Assembly: GCA_024362935.1 (NCBI GenBank)
Contig: JANCRA010000004.1
Span: 19,290,621 to 19,354,620 of the forward strand
Length of the DNA stretch: 64,000 nucleotides
Direction of reading: 5' to 3'
Origin: Setophaga petechia
Lineage: Eukaryota > Chordata > Aves > Passeriformes > Parulidae
This document shows positions 37,060-48,780 of this stretch, in pieces. Under the pieces are notes generated by a model that saw only the letters and a list, made by a program, of their open reading frames with translations, did not search any database and had not been told where the DNA came from. Position 1 is the first letter of the stretch. Each line of letters opens with the position of its first letter. The position numbers and the translations under genes were made by a program.

Positions 37060-39129
37060 GTAAGCACAAGTTCTCTCTAAAACAGAAATGCTTATATTTT
37101 CAGATAAATTAAGATGAACTCTATATTTTTGGTATATAATGTATGAAAGTGAATTCTAATTAAAACATTTCTAATTAAAAAGTATTTCAGTCAGTAAATC
37201 TATTAAAAACAAAATTGTGTGTCAGCTACTCCAAAACTGCAGCATTTGCTTAAAAATAACTTGTGTTTTTTTACTCTTTCTCACACAAGGTTTTCTCATG
37301 TGCCTTTTTTCTGAATATATCAGCTGCTTTGGGTAAAAGTTTTTGAGGACTTCAGAGAGAGGGAGTGGATCCAGGCAGTCTTAGGTTTTGTTCCATCACA
37401 AGTATGTTTAAATCACATGTCATCCATCAAATGTGAACAGTTCTCCTGGTCACAAGTGAGATGTCAGGTTCACCTGTTTTGAATACTGAGAACTGAAAGG
37501 ACAAATATCTGTGTATTGTTTGAACAGACTTGTAATGCTGTAAGCCATGCTAGCAGATCACTCAGATTGCGAAGGGCATGCAAAAGGTTAAGTATTCTTT
37601 TAAGTTACAATTAAAACCACCAAAGACCACAGGTTTGTCAGAACAAGACTCTTAATTCATGTGGTTCAACTGTGAATGTGTACAGAATTCAGAGTAAAAA
37701 CACCACACCACAGTGCACTTAATATTTTATTGGAAACTTCCTATGCTAATGTGTAAAAGATGGGTGAATCGCTTGCTTCTCCAATAACTGAAGGTCTCTT
37801 TTCACGAGATTTGTTTTCACTTTTGTGCTAAAAGACATTCAGGGACTATGCTCCAGGTTCAAACAGAGACCTGAAGTGGTCTCAGCTCTCACTGCTGAGG
37901 ACAGTGTTTTCTGGTGCTCTCTGGATTCAGCACCACATTGCAATGGGAGACAGAGATAGCTGTGAACAGCAGGGATCCAACCTACTTGAACAAATCAATC
38001 AGGCAGACAGGTTGCTATCCTACACTTGATGTACTATACAGTCACACCACACTATACAGTACCTTCGTGGGTACTGCAGAAGCAGGTGAAGAGACTTGAA
38101 ACCACTGGAATTATTCCTGTGTTGATAATGAAAAATCGCTGCAAATGGTAGGCTGAATAAATAATTTATGTGAACAGCCTTTCTTCTCAAGCAATGGCTA
38201 TGCAAAGTGTTCAGCAGGCTGCATTTTTGCAAGTCTCCTAAATGTTGTACTTTAGCCTGTATGTAACTATGTGGTGCTGTATGAAGAGTTCAGGGCATAC
38301 ACCAGCCAGGATTGCAGCCAATGGAACAGCTCTGAGAAAGAAAAAGACATAAATTGAGCTCCGAGAGAGAGACAGACAAAAAAAGAGGATAATTTTCTGG
38401 TTTATAGTAATCCCAATTGTTTGGCAATTCAAGAGTACAGGACAAAAACATTCTTATGTTAGTGATACTGCAATAAGGTTAAAGGTTTTTGAAACTAGTA
38501 AAATGATCCCCCAAAATCATCACATTTAGACTTTTTGAGTTTTCTGGCATTGTTTCAAATTGTATGTGTATGAATCCTTCAGAGTTGTCAGCAAAACTCC
38601 CAGATGTCTTAAAGTTTCCTTGAGGAGTCTTCACATTGATTTGAAGAGAAGACAGGCGCAAGCGTTGAAATGAGTCTTTCTGTCCTTTCCCTTCTCTCAC
38701 CTACATGAAGTTTCCTCTCTGAAGCACATAGTATTTTAGCAAGAAGCATAGCTGTGCCATATCTGTCTCATATCACCTTCAGTATCATGGTAACACTTCA
38801 CATTATCTTACAGCCAAGGCCCACATTGCAGATTCGAACAGGGAATGTTAAAGTTCATTGGTATTTTCCTTTGGTTGGGCCAAAAGAAGACTGAAATTGG
38901 TAAGAAAGAGAGAACTAGGGGTGAACGAAGTAGATTGACTTACAATACATCTTTCTTTTATAATGAAGGCATTAATTTGTAAGATTGGTTTCAAAAAAAT
39001 AGGTTGTGTTCTTCCTTCACAGTACATAGAAAGACCTGGATTTGCTGAATTTGCCTATCCCCGTTTCAGTCTGCCAGATATTAGCTGCGTGATTAATAGA
39101 AGCGTAAATAAAAATGTACAACCTTATCT
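37060..39129. other. Unique non-coding stretch
   Basis: AT-rich, with no recognised gene or interspersed repeat. Open frames are below 75 codons. Confidence 0.6.
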
Positions 39130-39585
39130 CTCCATGATGTTTTAGTTTAAACTCTTTGCCCCTGCTTTTTCCAGCCCACCTTCAAGCAGAGTGCTTCCCC
39201 GAGGAACTGCTCTGCAGAAAATCACACATGGAAGCATTTTGTTGTGAAAAGCAGGGAAGGAGTCTATCTGTGCAGGTCCACGTGTCTGTGTGATTTTGTG
39301 CCTTTGTTGTGCCATGAAGCCTGGAGTGGGGTGAGAGACATTTTCTGGCAGAGCACTGGCAGCAGTGCTGGGCCTCCTCAGCCCCACAAAACTGGATGTG
39401 CAAGCGAGAGTGCAAGTGAGGGTGCCAAAACTCAGGTGCAGCACACCACACACCCCACACCAGAGGCCAGACCCTGCTCTGCAGAGGGGCGAGTGAGAGA
39501 CTCAGAGATGCTCAGGACTGTGCACCCACGCTCCCAACAGCCTCAAAGTGCACACTCCAGAGGAAACCTGAAGTCTCGTAACTGA
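39130..39585. other. Locally GC-richer segment
   Basis: The segment is richer in G and C than its flanks and open for about 100 codons on both strands (39142-39453 minus, 39244-39585 plus). The translations are rich in Ser, Pro, Gly and Cys and unrecognised, as expected for GC-richer non-coding DNA. It contains AGTGCAAGTGAGGGTGCC-like short repeats. Function unknown. Confidence 0.35.
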
Positions 39586-39871
39586 GTGTTAATTATGTCT
39601 GAGTGGATTCTAGAGAAAAGGAAAACCATATACTGTATCAACAGAGAAATGGTTTCACTGTGAGGAAACTAATGATGCTTTTATCAGGAACAATATAAAG
39701 ATTGCTTTTTTACTAGTGTGTGTCCCACAGGGTTTGGACTATGAGATATTTCTGTATCTGGCTTTAGGTTCCTCTGAGCTTTTACATAATCAAATCAATA
39801 TAGCTATGATTCACCCTCTGGCAACAACTGCTCTTTGCAAGTTGCTGCTGCTTCTTTAGCGACTGAAGAGG

Positions 39872-39892
39872 AAATAAATAAATAAATAAATA
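39872..39892 (+). repeat. (AAAT)5 microsatellite
   Basis: Five AAAT tetramers in tandem, a common background microsatellite. Confidence 0.9.
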
Positions 39893-40294
39893 GAAAGAAA
39901 CTTATTACAAATCCGTAAACATTGATTTGTTTGGTCTTAGATTTTACTTTTTTAATTGCCAGGGAAAAAAAAAAGAAAGAAGAAAAAGGGTGAGGAGGCA
40001 GGAGGATATATGAATTCGCGCTCAATGGGGCAGACAGACTGCTAGCCCGATACTTTGAAAAGAGTGGATTGATAGGATTTCATGAACCTACATAAAGCAT
40101 TGTCCAGATACAGACTGAAAGGTGACTGAAGGGCAGATGGAGCAAAGAAGGGCCAGAGGCTGTAAAAGCCAAGGCAGGCAAAGAGTCCAGAGACAGGGAA
40201 ATTTGATTTTGCACTAGCAGTACTATATTGTTTAAGTCTGCATCTTAACTTCCAAACTCGAGTTGCCCACCTCCAGTATTTAGAAAAACAAAGG

Positions 40295-40480
40295 AAAGCA
40301 AAAAACCCCACAATATTAAAAATGTAAAGATAAAAATGAAAATAATAAACCCTACAAAAAGCCAAGTAAAAAAAAAAACCCAAAAAAAACCCCCAAAAAA
40401 CCAAAATCAAAACCAACCCACAAAAAAAAAAAAAAAAAAAAACAAAACCAACACCAAAAACCAACAACAAAAAAGCCCAG
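40295..40480 (+). repeat. A-rich, C-interrupted low-complexity tract
   Basis: Long A runs (up to about 20 in a row near 40422) are broken by CC and CCC clusters, such as AAAAACCCAAAAAAAACCCC. The Phe-rich minus-strand and Lys/Asn-rich plus-strand open frames across it are consequences of composition. No transposon boundary was identified on either side. Confidence 0.85.
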
Positions 40481-40969
40481 AAAAGATCTCTCTCCCAGAT
40501 GCATTTCTTTCTATGCTTCCACCTTGCCGTTCATGCTCCCAGCCCTTGACCCCTAGCTAATTCTCTTCATTCCAGAAATTTTTTCTCCCCCGACTCCTCT
40601 CTTTTCTGGTACCACACTGTTATTGTCACAAATATTTTCCCCTTGTAGCTGCTGGTCTAACAGAGCACTCTGGCACAGTCATCACACACTAGTGGAATTG
40701 ACTTGTCTTGGGATCTTGATCATGTCTCATTTTTCCCTTGGCTGACATCTCTGTTGTACCAAAACAAAGGAAATACTGAACAAAAGGATCATTGGCTTTT
40801 TCACAAAAGAAATCCCATCCTTAAAACAAACCTAATTTCATTCTTTCTTAAGATTGTGTGCTGTCAGGCAGGATTTTGGAGGAGTGTGTCCAAGGAGGAC
40901 GACACTTTCACAGTGGGAAACTCCTCAGTGGTGGGGCAACCATGGTTGTGAATGTGTCAACTAACTTCC

Positions 40970-41115
40970 CAGAATGCTGTTAATCCTGAGCTAAATTCCT
41001 GCTAATGATGCTCTCCTCGGTGGCAGACATGTCAGCTGATGTTTGTAAAGTGCCTTGGGAACTCGGGGCAAATGATGTCTCTGGCATTAGCGTTTGGGGT
41101 TTTCAATTTGCTTTT
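40970..41115. promoter_or_regulatory. Possible conserved non-coding element
   Basis: Moderate GC, retained CpGs (CTCGGTGG, ACTCGGGG, AGCGTTTG) and a row of TAAT cores (GTTAATCC, GCTAATGATG) set this segment apart from neighbouring AT-rich sequence. Judged from texture only. No alignment was made. Confidence 0.2.
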
Positions 41116-41205
41116 AACAAAAAAAGGGAATGACCACCTTTCCATACATCCTCCTCCTCTCGACCCTCATTCTATATGAATTTTCTTGAATTTTTCTACA
41201 CTCTC

Positions 41206-41245
41206 CTTTTTTGGTTTTTTTGGATTTTTTTGGTTTTTTTTCAAA
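41206..41245 (+). repeat. T-rich (T5-8)GG tract
   Basis: Runs of five to eight T residues are separated by GG in four successive units, followed by CAAAAAAAGGG that could pair back with it. Low-complexity background. Confidence 0.8.
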
Positions 41246-42518
41246 AAAAGGGAAAGAGTCTGTCTCTTACTAAGACCATTTCCAAGTACAGATAATGACA
41301 GAGGGAACACAGGAAGTTTTTCCTGTTACAGACTCGTTCATGCCTAGCAGAAATTTTGTTTATTTCTGAAGATCTAGCAGCAAGCTTAACATGACTTCAC
41401 ATGCTCCTAGAGGTGGTTTTTCCTTCACCCTAGAAAGGCACACTTGTAAAAGCTTGGGTACCCTGGGATAACCTGGAAGAACAGCCTAAAAGCAATGGAA
41501 CTGGCCAAGAAATCTCAAAACTTATTTGCAAAACATTTCTTGAGATTCAATGCAAAAAATATTCAATAAATATATTTATTCATACTTTGATTGAATTATG
41601 AAAATGGTTTATTATGCATTGAATGATTTGAGTGAAACCATTTTTTGGTTTCAAACTCATAATTTGAGCTCTTTCAGCCATTACTGATCAAATAATATTG
41701 ATATACATCTTGTGCTAGAGGAATGGATTATCTTCAGTTGTAGATTCTATGCTGTTTAAATTTTAAATCTTCTTGTTTTTTTCCGGGTGTCTGATGATAA
41801 TGACTACTGCTTGTGGTTAAGCCCCCTCCTCTTGGTGTGAACAACAAGGATGATCTCTCTTTGCTCCCTGTTCCTTTAAAGCTCCAGACATCACAGGACT
41901 TTGAATTACAGGAAAAATAAAACCAACTTCAATCTTGAATGTTGGGGAGCCTTCAAGTTTTCAGTTCTTGTAGAGATAGTGATAGCACCTTTTTGTAAAG
42001 CATATCTCCCTTGTGCCCTGATGTGGTCTTCTCAGCCTCATTTTGATGAAGTTAAAGATTTTATCCTGATCACCAATAACATAGACCAAGGGGCAACAAA
42101 GCTGTTTTTACTGCTGTAGCTACGACCTTTATTCTAGCAATGTGGACTTCCTTTTCTCAGCCCAGATAAATATAGATATCAAAAGATTTGATCAAATATG
42201 AAAATTATGTGTAACACAGTCTTGGTGCCTGCCCTTGTTGGAATGAATGGGACAGTGTGCAGGCATGGTCCCTGCTGGTGCAAACTGCCATCCCTACCAA
42301 TGGACCAGTGTCAATAAAAGCCAGCCTGCTTCTTCTTGCATGAGGGTTTAACTGCTTCCAACACAGGTGTGCACACACCCACACACCAAATTAGAAAATA
42401 CACACTAAAAACCTAATAATACTTACTTGGGGCTTTTAAACTCCTTAGGGATAGATAGATACAGGGTAGTAAACCAGCAAAGGGAAAGAAAAGCAGTTAG
42501 GAAAAAATAATAATAAAG

Positions 42519-42552
42519 AATCCTATAGGATTTTCCTTCCTATAGGAAGGAA
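42519..42552. repeat. Two abutting perfect palindromes with a common core
   Basis: AATCCTATAGGATT (42519-42532) is a perfect 14-bp palindrome. It abuts TTCCTTCCTATAGGAAGGAA (42533-42552), a perfect 20-bp palindrome. Both are centred on TCCTATAGGA, with centres 17 bp apart. No known site with this core comes to mind. It could be a dimeric protein site, a small cruciform, or an inverted-repeat by-product of templated mutation. Confidence 0.9.
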
Positions 42553-45500
42553 GCAACACTTCCCTACTCACTTGCTCCCTTTACCCTCCCCCACACCCCC
42601 ATCCACTTCTTAAAGGAGAAAAAAATTAAACCTGGGCTAATTGCTGTGCTTGCTGTGGTGGCTTGCCTGGAAATGAGCCTATGAGTCGAAGGCATATGGT
42701 GCTTATGTTGGAATTGTTTTCTAAACAGACTTTTGCCTGTGTGTCTTTTTCACCTCTTTCAAATATCTTGTGCCAAAAGCAGTAAAAACACTGCTGCATT
42801 AAACATAAATCAGGGCCCTGCGCCTGCGAAGGACCTCTGTTGTTGGAGGGGGGTTGTTGGACTAGGGATGAAAGGAGACCTACCACTGCATTGATCTGAG
42901 GTGATTGTGGGGAGCATATTCAGCTACGATGCTTCTAGCTAGTTAACACAATGTAGAACATTCAAGCAATTAATGAACACATGCTTCAAGTGGAAAGGCT
43001 GAACAGGGGATTTTAGTAGATGTGCATGTTTCTTGCACTGAATGTAGTCTAAAGTAAGACAGTTTTATGCATTTGTTTTGATAGAGTATTTTACCCATCT
43101 AGAGTATTTTACCTTTCCCATTACAAATCATATATTGAGTATTTCTAGAACAGTGAAAACATTTGTTAGATGTTTTTACTAAATGAGATGGCTCTGCAAG
43201 TTAACATAAATTCACTATAAATTTAGTGTGGGACAAGCTGCACTATGTCACGCCTGCAAGCAACTTTCAGAAGTCCAAATTTAAGAAGAATTTGTTCTGT
43301 GTGTTGCTAATTTGCAAGTAGGTTGTTAAGATTTTAACTCTTCCATGCTAAAGGCATAGTTTTTACTTCTGTGATCTCTTTAGAGCCCCTAATTATGAGG
43401 TGCACCTATTCCTAATTGCAGCAGAAATTGTCAGTGTAGAAGAAGAGTGCTTTAAATTGTTTTTTGTAGTTTATGCACTTACATATGTAGTGCATGACCA
43501 ACTACATATAGTAATGGCTATGCATGACCCTTACACAGAGAAAGCAATGAACAAACATCTGGAGCTTTTGTCATGTGGGCTGTAGTTGGAAGTTAGCTTA
43601 AAGCGAAAGTGTTTCCCCTTATAATCTCCAGATATTTTATGCAAATCTTTAATGATTAGGCATATTAATCTAAGTATCCTAATCTGTGTATTTAACCAGC
43701 TAAATTCCACCCATGACAGAAATGAGGACATTACTTATCAAATCTCCCTGTCAATGGGCGGTTTAATTTCTACAGGGTGTTATACAGACTGAACACTGTT
43801 TATAAAGTACTTGGGCTTTATTTCTGCTTTTGGAGAGCAGGAGAAACACATCCATAAGGTATACCTCAGGGAAGGAGAATGGTTATGGTACTGATGCTGC
43901 ACTAGTGTCCTCCCCATCACTCAGTTCTGTAGAAGACTGCTCAGGGAACTTTACTGAGATTATGCTCAGTCATCTGTTGAGGCATATTTCCTTTGAGGAC
44001 AGACTCTCAGCTACAGCACTGTCATCCCTAGCACTGCCAGCGTCCCCTTGAGCAAGGGGAATACCCCCATCCTCCTCAATGCCAGGGATGGAAAGTACAT
44101 GACATGTGTGGGTGTGTGTACTCCCTCAGATGAATGGGAGCAGCATGCAGGAGTGGGAGATTTCATGTGCAGAGGAATACAGGAAATGCAATATGGCTAC
44201 TCAGAAAACAGTGTTGTATCGGGGCCCAAAAAGGAATGGGGCTCTAGTGCTGGAGCCTTCAACAGAACCTAGAAGATCCATCACTTTTAGAAACTCACAA
44301 CCCCTGTTCTTCCATAAGGAACAAAGCCCAGGTGGAAACTCTGACCCGAAATGTATAAAATTTCCTTTCTTCAAAGTGCTTTTATTCTCTTGGCATAGGG
44401 ACAAATTGTGCCTTGAGGGCCAGACCTGCAAGTGGATCCATATGGAGAAATCTTTATGTGTTGGGAACATCATTCAAGTCAACGGGACGCTGTGAGGGCA
44501 CAGAAGCTTGCCAGGTCCAAGCTGCAATTTGAAAAGTGTTTTGTGTTCCTTCAAGGTAAAGGCAGACTATAAACTTCAGCAATATTTTTTTTAATAAGAA
44601 AACTATTGTGCTTGTGCTTTTATTAGCAAAATTCAAGAGAAGACCAAAACCAACACAGCTTCTATACAATAATTTTTTTACCGAACAGGTGGAAGGAATT
44701 TTATCTTGTACTTTGAGCTACAGGGAAGAAAAAAATCTGGTGGATATCTTATCCGTAACACAGGTATAAGAAAGAGTACAAGTCCTAAGAGATCTAACCT
44801 AGTTGTATAGTAAAATTGAAGGCATTCTGTGCAGTGCAAGCTATGCTGCGTCTGTTCAAGGGACAAGATGACAAATTCTTTTTACAAAAAACCACCAAAC
44901 CCTATAAACTGTTACTTAGTGAACTTTAAAGTACATTTAGGGAGACCTGGCTATGGTATGTGAGAGCAATGTGGAACCATAAAGATACTATTGTATATAT
45001 TACTTTTGTGTTTTCAATGTGCTGTTGTTGGCTACAACCTGACCTGATGGAATGAGCATAAATCTAGGAACAAGAAACTTCTTTGATTTTATTTTCTGTT
45101 CTATTTATTTGCTGTATCACCTTGAGTAAGTGACTAAACCTATTTGGCAGAGGCTTTATTTGTAGTTGCCTGTTTGATATGTGTAAAGGGTTTGCAGGTC
45201 AGTTGCATAAACCTCAAAGGCTCAAGAATGAAGGTGTTCCTCACCTTCACAGAGCAGCACTGAGACTATCCTAGCAGTCTCCTCTCCAGGGGAAGGAAGT
45301 TTCTCTGGCCTGCAAAACAGACAACACAATTCACATTCAAAATGGATTCCTCCTTTGCCTTTCTATCCCATGTTATAAAATTGATCTAGATCTTTCATCA
45401 ACTAATTTGGGTCCTTCCATCATGATTGCAATATAAAAGGGAGTTTCTTAGCTTTGTTTTTCATTCAAGCATCATAGGGATCTCCTATCTAGTGGGAAGA

Positions 45501-45779
45501 TAAAAAGGTTAAATAAGTCCAATAAAGGTTAAATGTTATTTTGTTGGACATCTGTCTCCAAGAGAAGTCCAGCTTTTCCCTTGCAAGCCCATATTTCCCT
45601 GTGAAATACTTCCTCCCATTACATATTTATTGCAAAACAGATGCTGGTTGTTGACATTAGTGAAAACAGGACTGGGCCTAAGAGAGCTGCCTATTTTTAC
45701 TACACACTATAAGTTCATCCCTCACTAGAACAAGAGGCACCAGATGGGTGGTAGTGGATGAAATGTGTACCCCAAAGTC
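42553..45779. other. Unique non-coding stretch
   Basis: No gene or transposon recognised. The plus-strand open frame at 44106-44495 (129 codons) and the minus-strand frame at 44201-44473 overlap each other and have no familiar motif. They are probably chance. Confidence 0.55.
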
Positions 45780-46392
45780 TTTTCTTTTTTTTTTTCTCTT
45801 TTCTTTTCTTTTCTTTTCTTTTCTTTTCTTTTCTTTTCTTTTCTTTTCTTTTCTTTTCTTTTCTTTTCTTTTCTTTTCTTTTCTTTTCTTTTCTTTTCTT
45901 TTCTTTTCTTTTCTTTTCTTTTCTTTTCTTTTCTTTTCTTTTCTTTTTTCTCTTCTCTTCTCTTCTCTTCTCTTCTCTTCTCTTCTCTTCTCTTCTCTTC
46001 TCTTCTCTTCTCTTTTTTCTTTTCTTTTTCTTTTCTTTTCTTTTCTTTTCTTTTCTTTTCTTTTCTTTTCTTTTCTTTTCTTTTCTTTTCTTTTCTTTTC
46101 TTTTCTTTTCTTTTCTTTTCTTTTCTTTTCTTTTCTTTTCTTTTCTTTTCTTTTCTTTTCTTTTCTTTTCTTTTCTTTTCTTTTCTTTTCTTTTCTTTTC
46201 TCTTCTTTTCTCTTCTTTTCTTTTCTCTTCTTTTCTCTTCTTTCTTTTTTCTTTTTTTCTTTTTTCTGTTTTTTCTTTTTTCTTTTTTCTTTTTTTTTTC
46301 TTTTTTCTTTTTTCTTTTTTTTCTTTTTTTCTTTTTTTCTTTTTTTCTTTTTTTCTTTTTTTCTTTTCTTTTTAATTTCTTTTTTTTTGTTG
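45780..46392. repeat. CTTTT / CTCTT pentamer array with T-rich tail
   Basis: Four zones follow one another. They are about 30 CTTTT units (45798-45947), about 13 CTCTT units (45950-46014), about 34 CTTTT units (46030-46199), a mixture of CTCTT and CTTTT (46200-46241), and a tail in which the unit lengthens to 6-8 bp by adding T (46242-46392). The whole is homopyrimidine on the plus strand except for isolated G (near 46268 and 46389) and AA (near 46373). Frames of 200-250 codons on both strands, poly-Lys/Arg/Glu or poly-Phe/Ser/Leu, are artefacts of the repeat. Confidence 0.97.
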
Positions 46393-48479
46393 CCTGCTCT
46401 TGATCTTTCAAAAAGTATGTTAAAATGACTACAATCCAAGTAGGCATACTGTATATAAAATGAATGACAGCTCCTAGAGCCACCAAGAAAATAAAACCCT
46501 TTGTTTATTTAAGATTTTTAAAAATACATTTGGGAGTAGAAGTCACAGAGTTATAAATGAGCTCCCCAACCACCACAAAAAAAAATAATTATAATAAAAA
46601 TAATGGCACCATATTCCCTGATAAATCTGTGCCAGAAAAACTCTTGGGGATCAAGTTTTTGTCAGTCCCCAGCTTTTACCAATTTAAATTCTTGGCAGCA
46701 TATTAAAACAAAATGTAGAAGGTATTTGAGACTGCAATCCCTCAGGTACTAAATCTAGTGTTTCCTGGCACTAGATGAATGTTACTGGAGTTAAAACCTA
46801 GCACCATAGCACCAGATCTCCATAGCTGTTCATATTTATACTTAACAGACAAATATGTCATTCTTTCAGTATCCCTTTACACTGCCAATTTTTTCTCACA
46901 TTTTTTTCTCTGATAAAAACAAAGGTGAGAAAGTTCGACGCAGTGACTGACATCATGCTATTTTTATTTTCAGATGTCTAGGCCACACCTTTTCCAACCT
47001 GAACATGTAGGGTTACACTACTTTCTAATTACCTACTAGGTAACAAAAACAGAGGTAGGAGCACATTATCTGCCAGCTATATGCACACCCTGGACACACC
47101 AGAGCAAGTTTCCCACTCTGCATAGGTGAAAACAGAATGTTTTTCAGGCTCTTGCTCTGAATCTTCTGAACAGTCCACACTGGCTTCTGTCACGGTACAC
47201 ACTAAGACTGTACTGTGGCTGAGTTAGTCAGCTGTTCTCCTCCTAAAGTCAAACACCACATGGAATTTGCTCCCTGATAACACCATTCTTATTTTCTCCT
47301 TCTGTTATGTTATTCTCTGTCACCCAAGATGGGGGATTTAAAAATCCAAGTCTAAATTCAGAGGCACTCCCGAGGCTGAGGCCTCCTTATAGAGAGACCA
47401 ATGCTTTCTACTCACTCTGCTCTGCAGGGGTGTCACTGAGAATACAGTCACATTGAAGGTTATTTTGAAGATTAATAGATAGTCCAACCTGTGCCATGCA
47501 AATGATCCCAAGTACTACAGCTGATTTCAGGGTAGGTCCATAATGATCTCTCTAAAGACTGTTTTTTGTTCCAAACGTACATCTTTACCTTAGTGTAACC
47601 AGCACCTACCATCTTTCGTACTTTCTGATCAGATTACACTATTCATTCTTTTCACACTAATTCACAGAAGCCACCTCTCTTAATTTTCTTTTTCCTCCCC
47701 CATAGATTTCTGAATCTTCAAGGGCATAAAGAAGAGCTTCCACTGTAAATCAAGCAAGTGAAATATTCAGTCCTCAATGTTCAGTCACTGCTCTCACCTT
47801 CCAACCTTTCCATTTAAAATTGAACTACCACAACTGGCCAAAAAATGAATATAAAATGCCCTGCTATTGATAAAACCAGATATTGCACATATTCATGCTA
47901 TGCCAGCCGAAGGACTGATTCAGCTCCATTGACTTTGCTACCCAAAACCCCCAAACCAACAAGTTCAGGAGCAGATAAAATAGCTGAAGTAATTTCTATG
48001 ATAAAGACATTATGTGAGCCATTTATATGCTTGCTTCATTCATGCATCCTGATCTCTTTTTCAAAACTATGGAACTGCCCAGAATATAAATCTAGACAGT
48101 GAGTAGCCCAGAGAGCATCCTAGGTCTGTTCTGTAAAAAACCAGTTTTCTCTGCTGCTTGCATTTCCAGGACTCAGTGAGAGCATCGATCTGATGAAACC
48201 TCCAACAGGGAGAAAAACAGAAGCACAGGTTTCTGAAGGATGACACCTTTTCTTTCAAAGGGATATCTTTGGAGCCACAGAGGGGCTTTCTCCTTGGCTC
48301 TGAAGACAGAATTTGGCCCTTTGCAATCTGTTCAACTTCTGTCAGTTTTGCTGTCTGCCTCAATAGCTGCACTTGTAATATAAAAGAGAGAAGAGGCATG
48401 TATGAATCTGGCCCAGGAGGGAATAAGAAGGGAAGAAAGGCAGGGTAAGAGTGGATGGTTATGTATTTACTATATTATA
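46393..48479. other. Unique non-coding stretch
   Basis: No gene recognised. The minus-strand 110-codon frame at 48067-48399 has no familiar motif. Confidence 0.55.
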
Positions 48480-48514
48480 CTCAGCTTTATATTGATTTCA
48501 CCTATTTGGTGGAC

Positions 48515-48780
48515 GAAACACGAACTTAATAATGAGATCCTGCTTAAGCCATGTGCTTGCTTCCCCATTAATTGACTCTCGCATATTGATTAAAATGCTG
48601 ACGTATCCCAGCATTGTTCAGTGGTAATGCAGCTGAGAATGGGCCTTCTCTCCCTGCATTCTCAGCACTCTCTGTACTGCTGTCACCACACTCCCTTTAA
48701 TGGATAAAGCTGTCATCCTAAAGCTAGAATGTCTTGCAGGCACAAAGACGAAATTAACTGCTCAATAATTTATGGGACAT
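48515..48780. promoter_or_regulatory. Possible conserved non-coding element
   Basis: Dense homeodomain-like cores (CTTAATAATGAG, CCATTAATTGAC, TTGATTAAAATG, GAAATTAACTG) with retained CpGs (CTCGCATA, GACGTATC, GACGAAAT) make this stretch stand out. The composition resembles a developmental enhancer. This is inference, and conservation needs testing. Confidence 0.25.

Larger units (their letters stand above)
40481..42518. other. Unique stretch with possible regulatory segment
   Basis: No gene recognised. 40970-41115 reads like conserved regulatory DNA (listed separately). 41206-41245 is a T-rich run with GG interruptions. Confidence 0.5.

Noticed and set aside
40042..40470. Phe-rich minus-strand frame resembling a membrane protein
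   Set aside because: The hydrophobic stretch is the A-rich low-complexity tract read on the minus strand.
44106..44495. 129-codon plus-strand frame as a gene
   Set aside because: No motif, overlapping opposite-strand frame of similar length, and no splice context.
45678..46486. Lys/Arg/Glu-rich and Phe/Ser/Leu-rich frames of 200-250 codons
   Set aside because: Direct translations of CTTTT/CTCTT pentamers, present in all registers.
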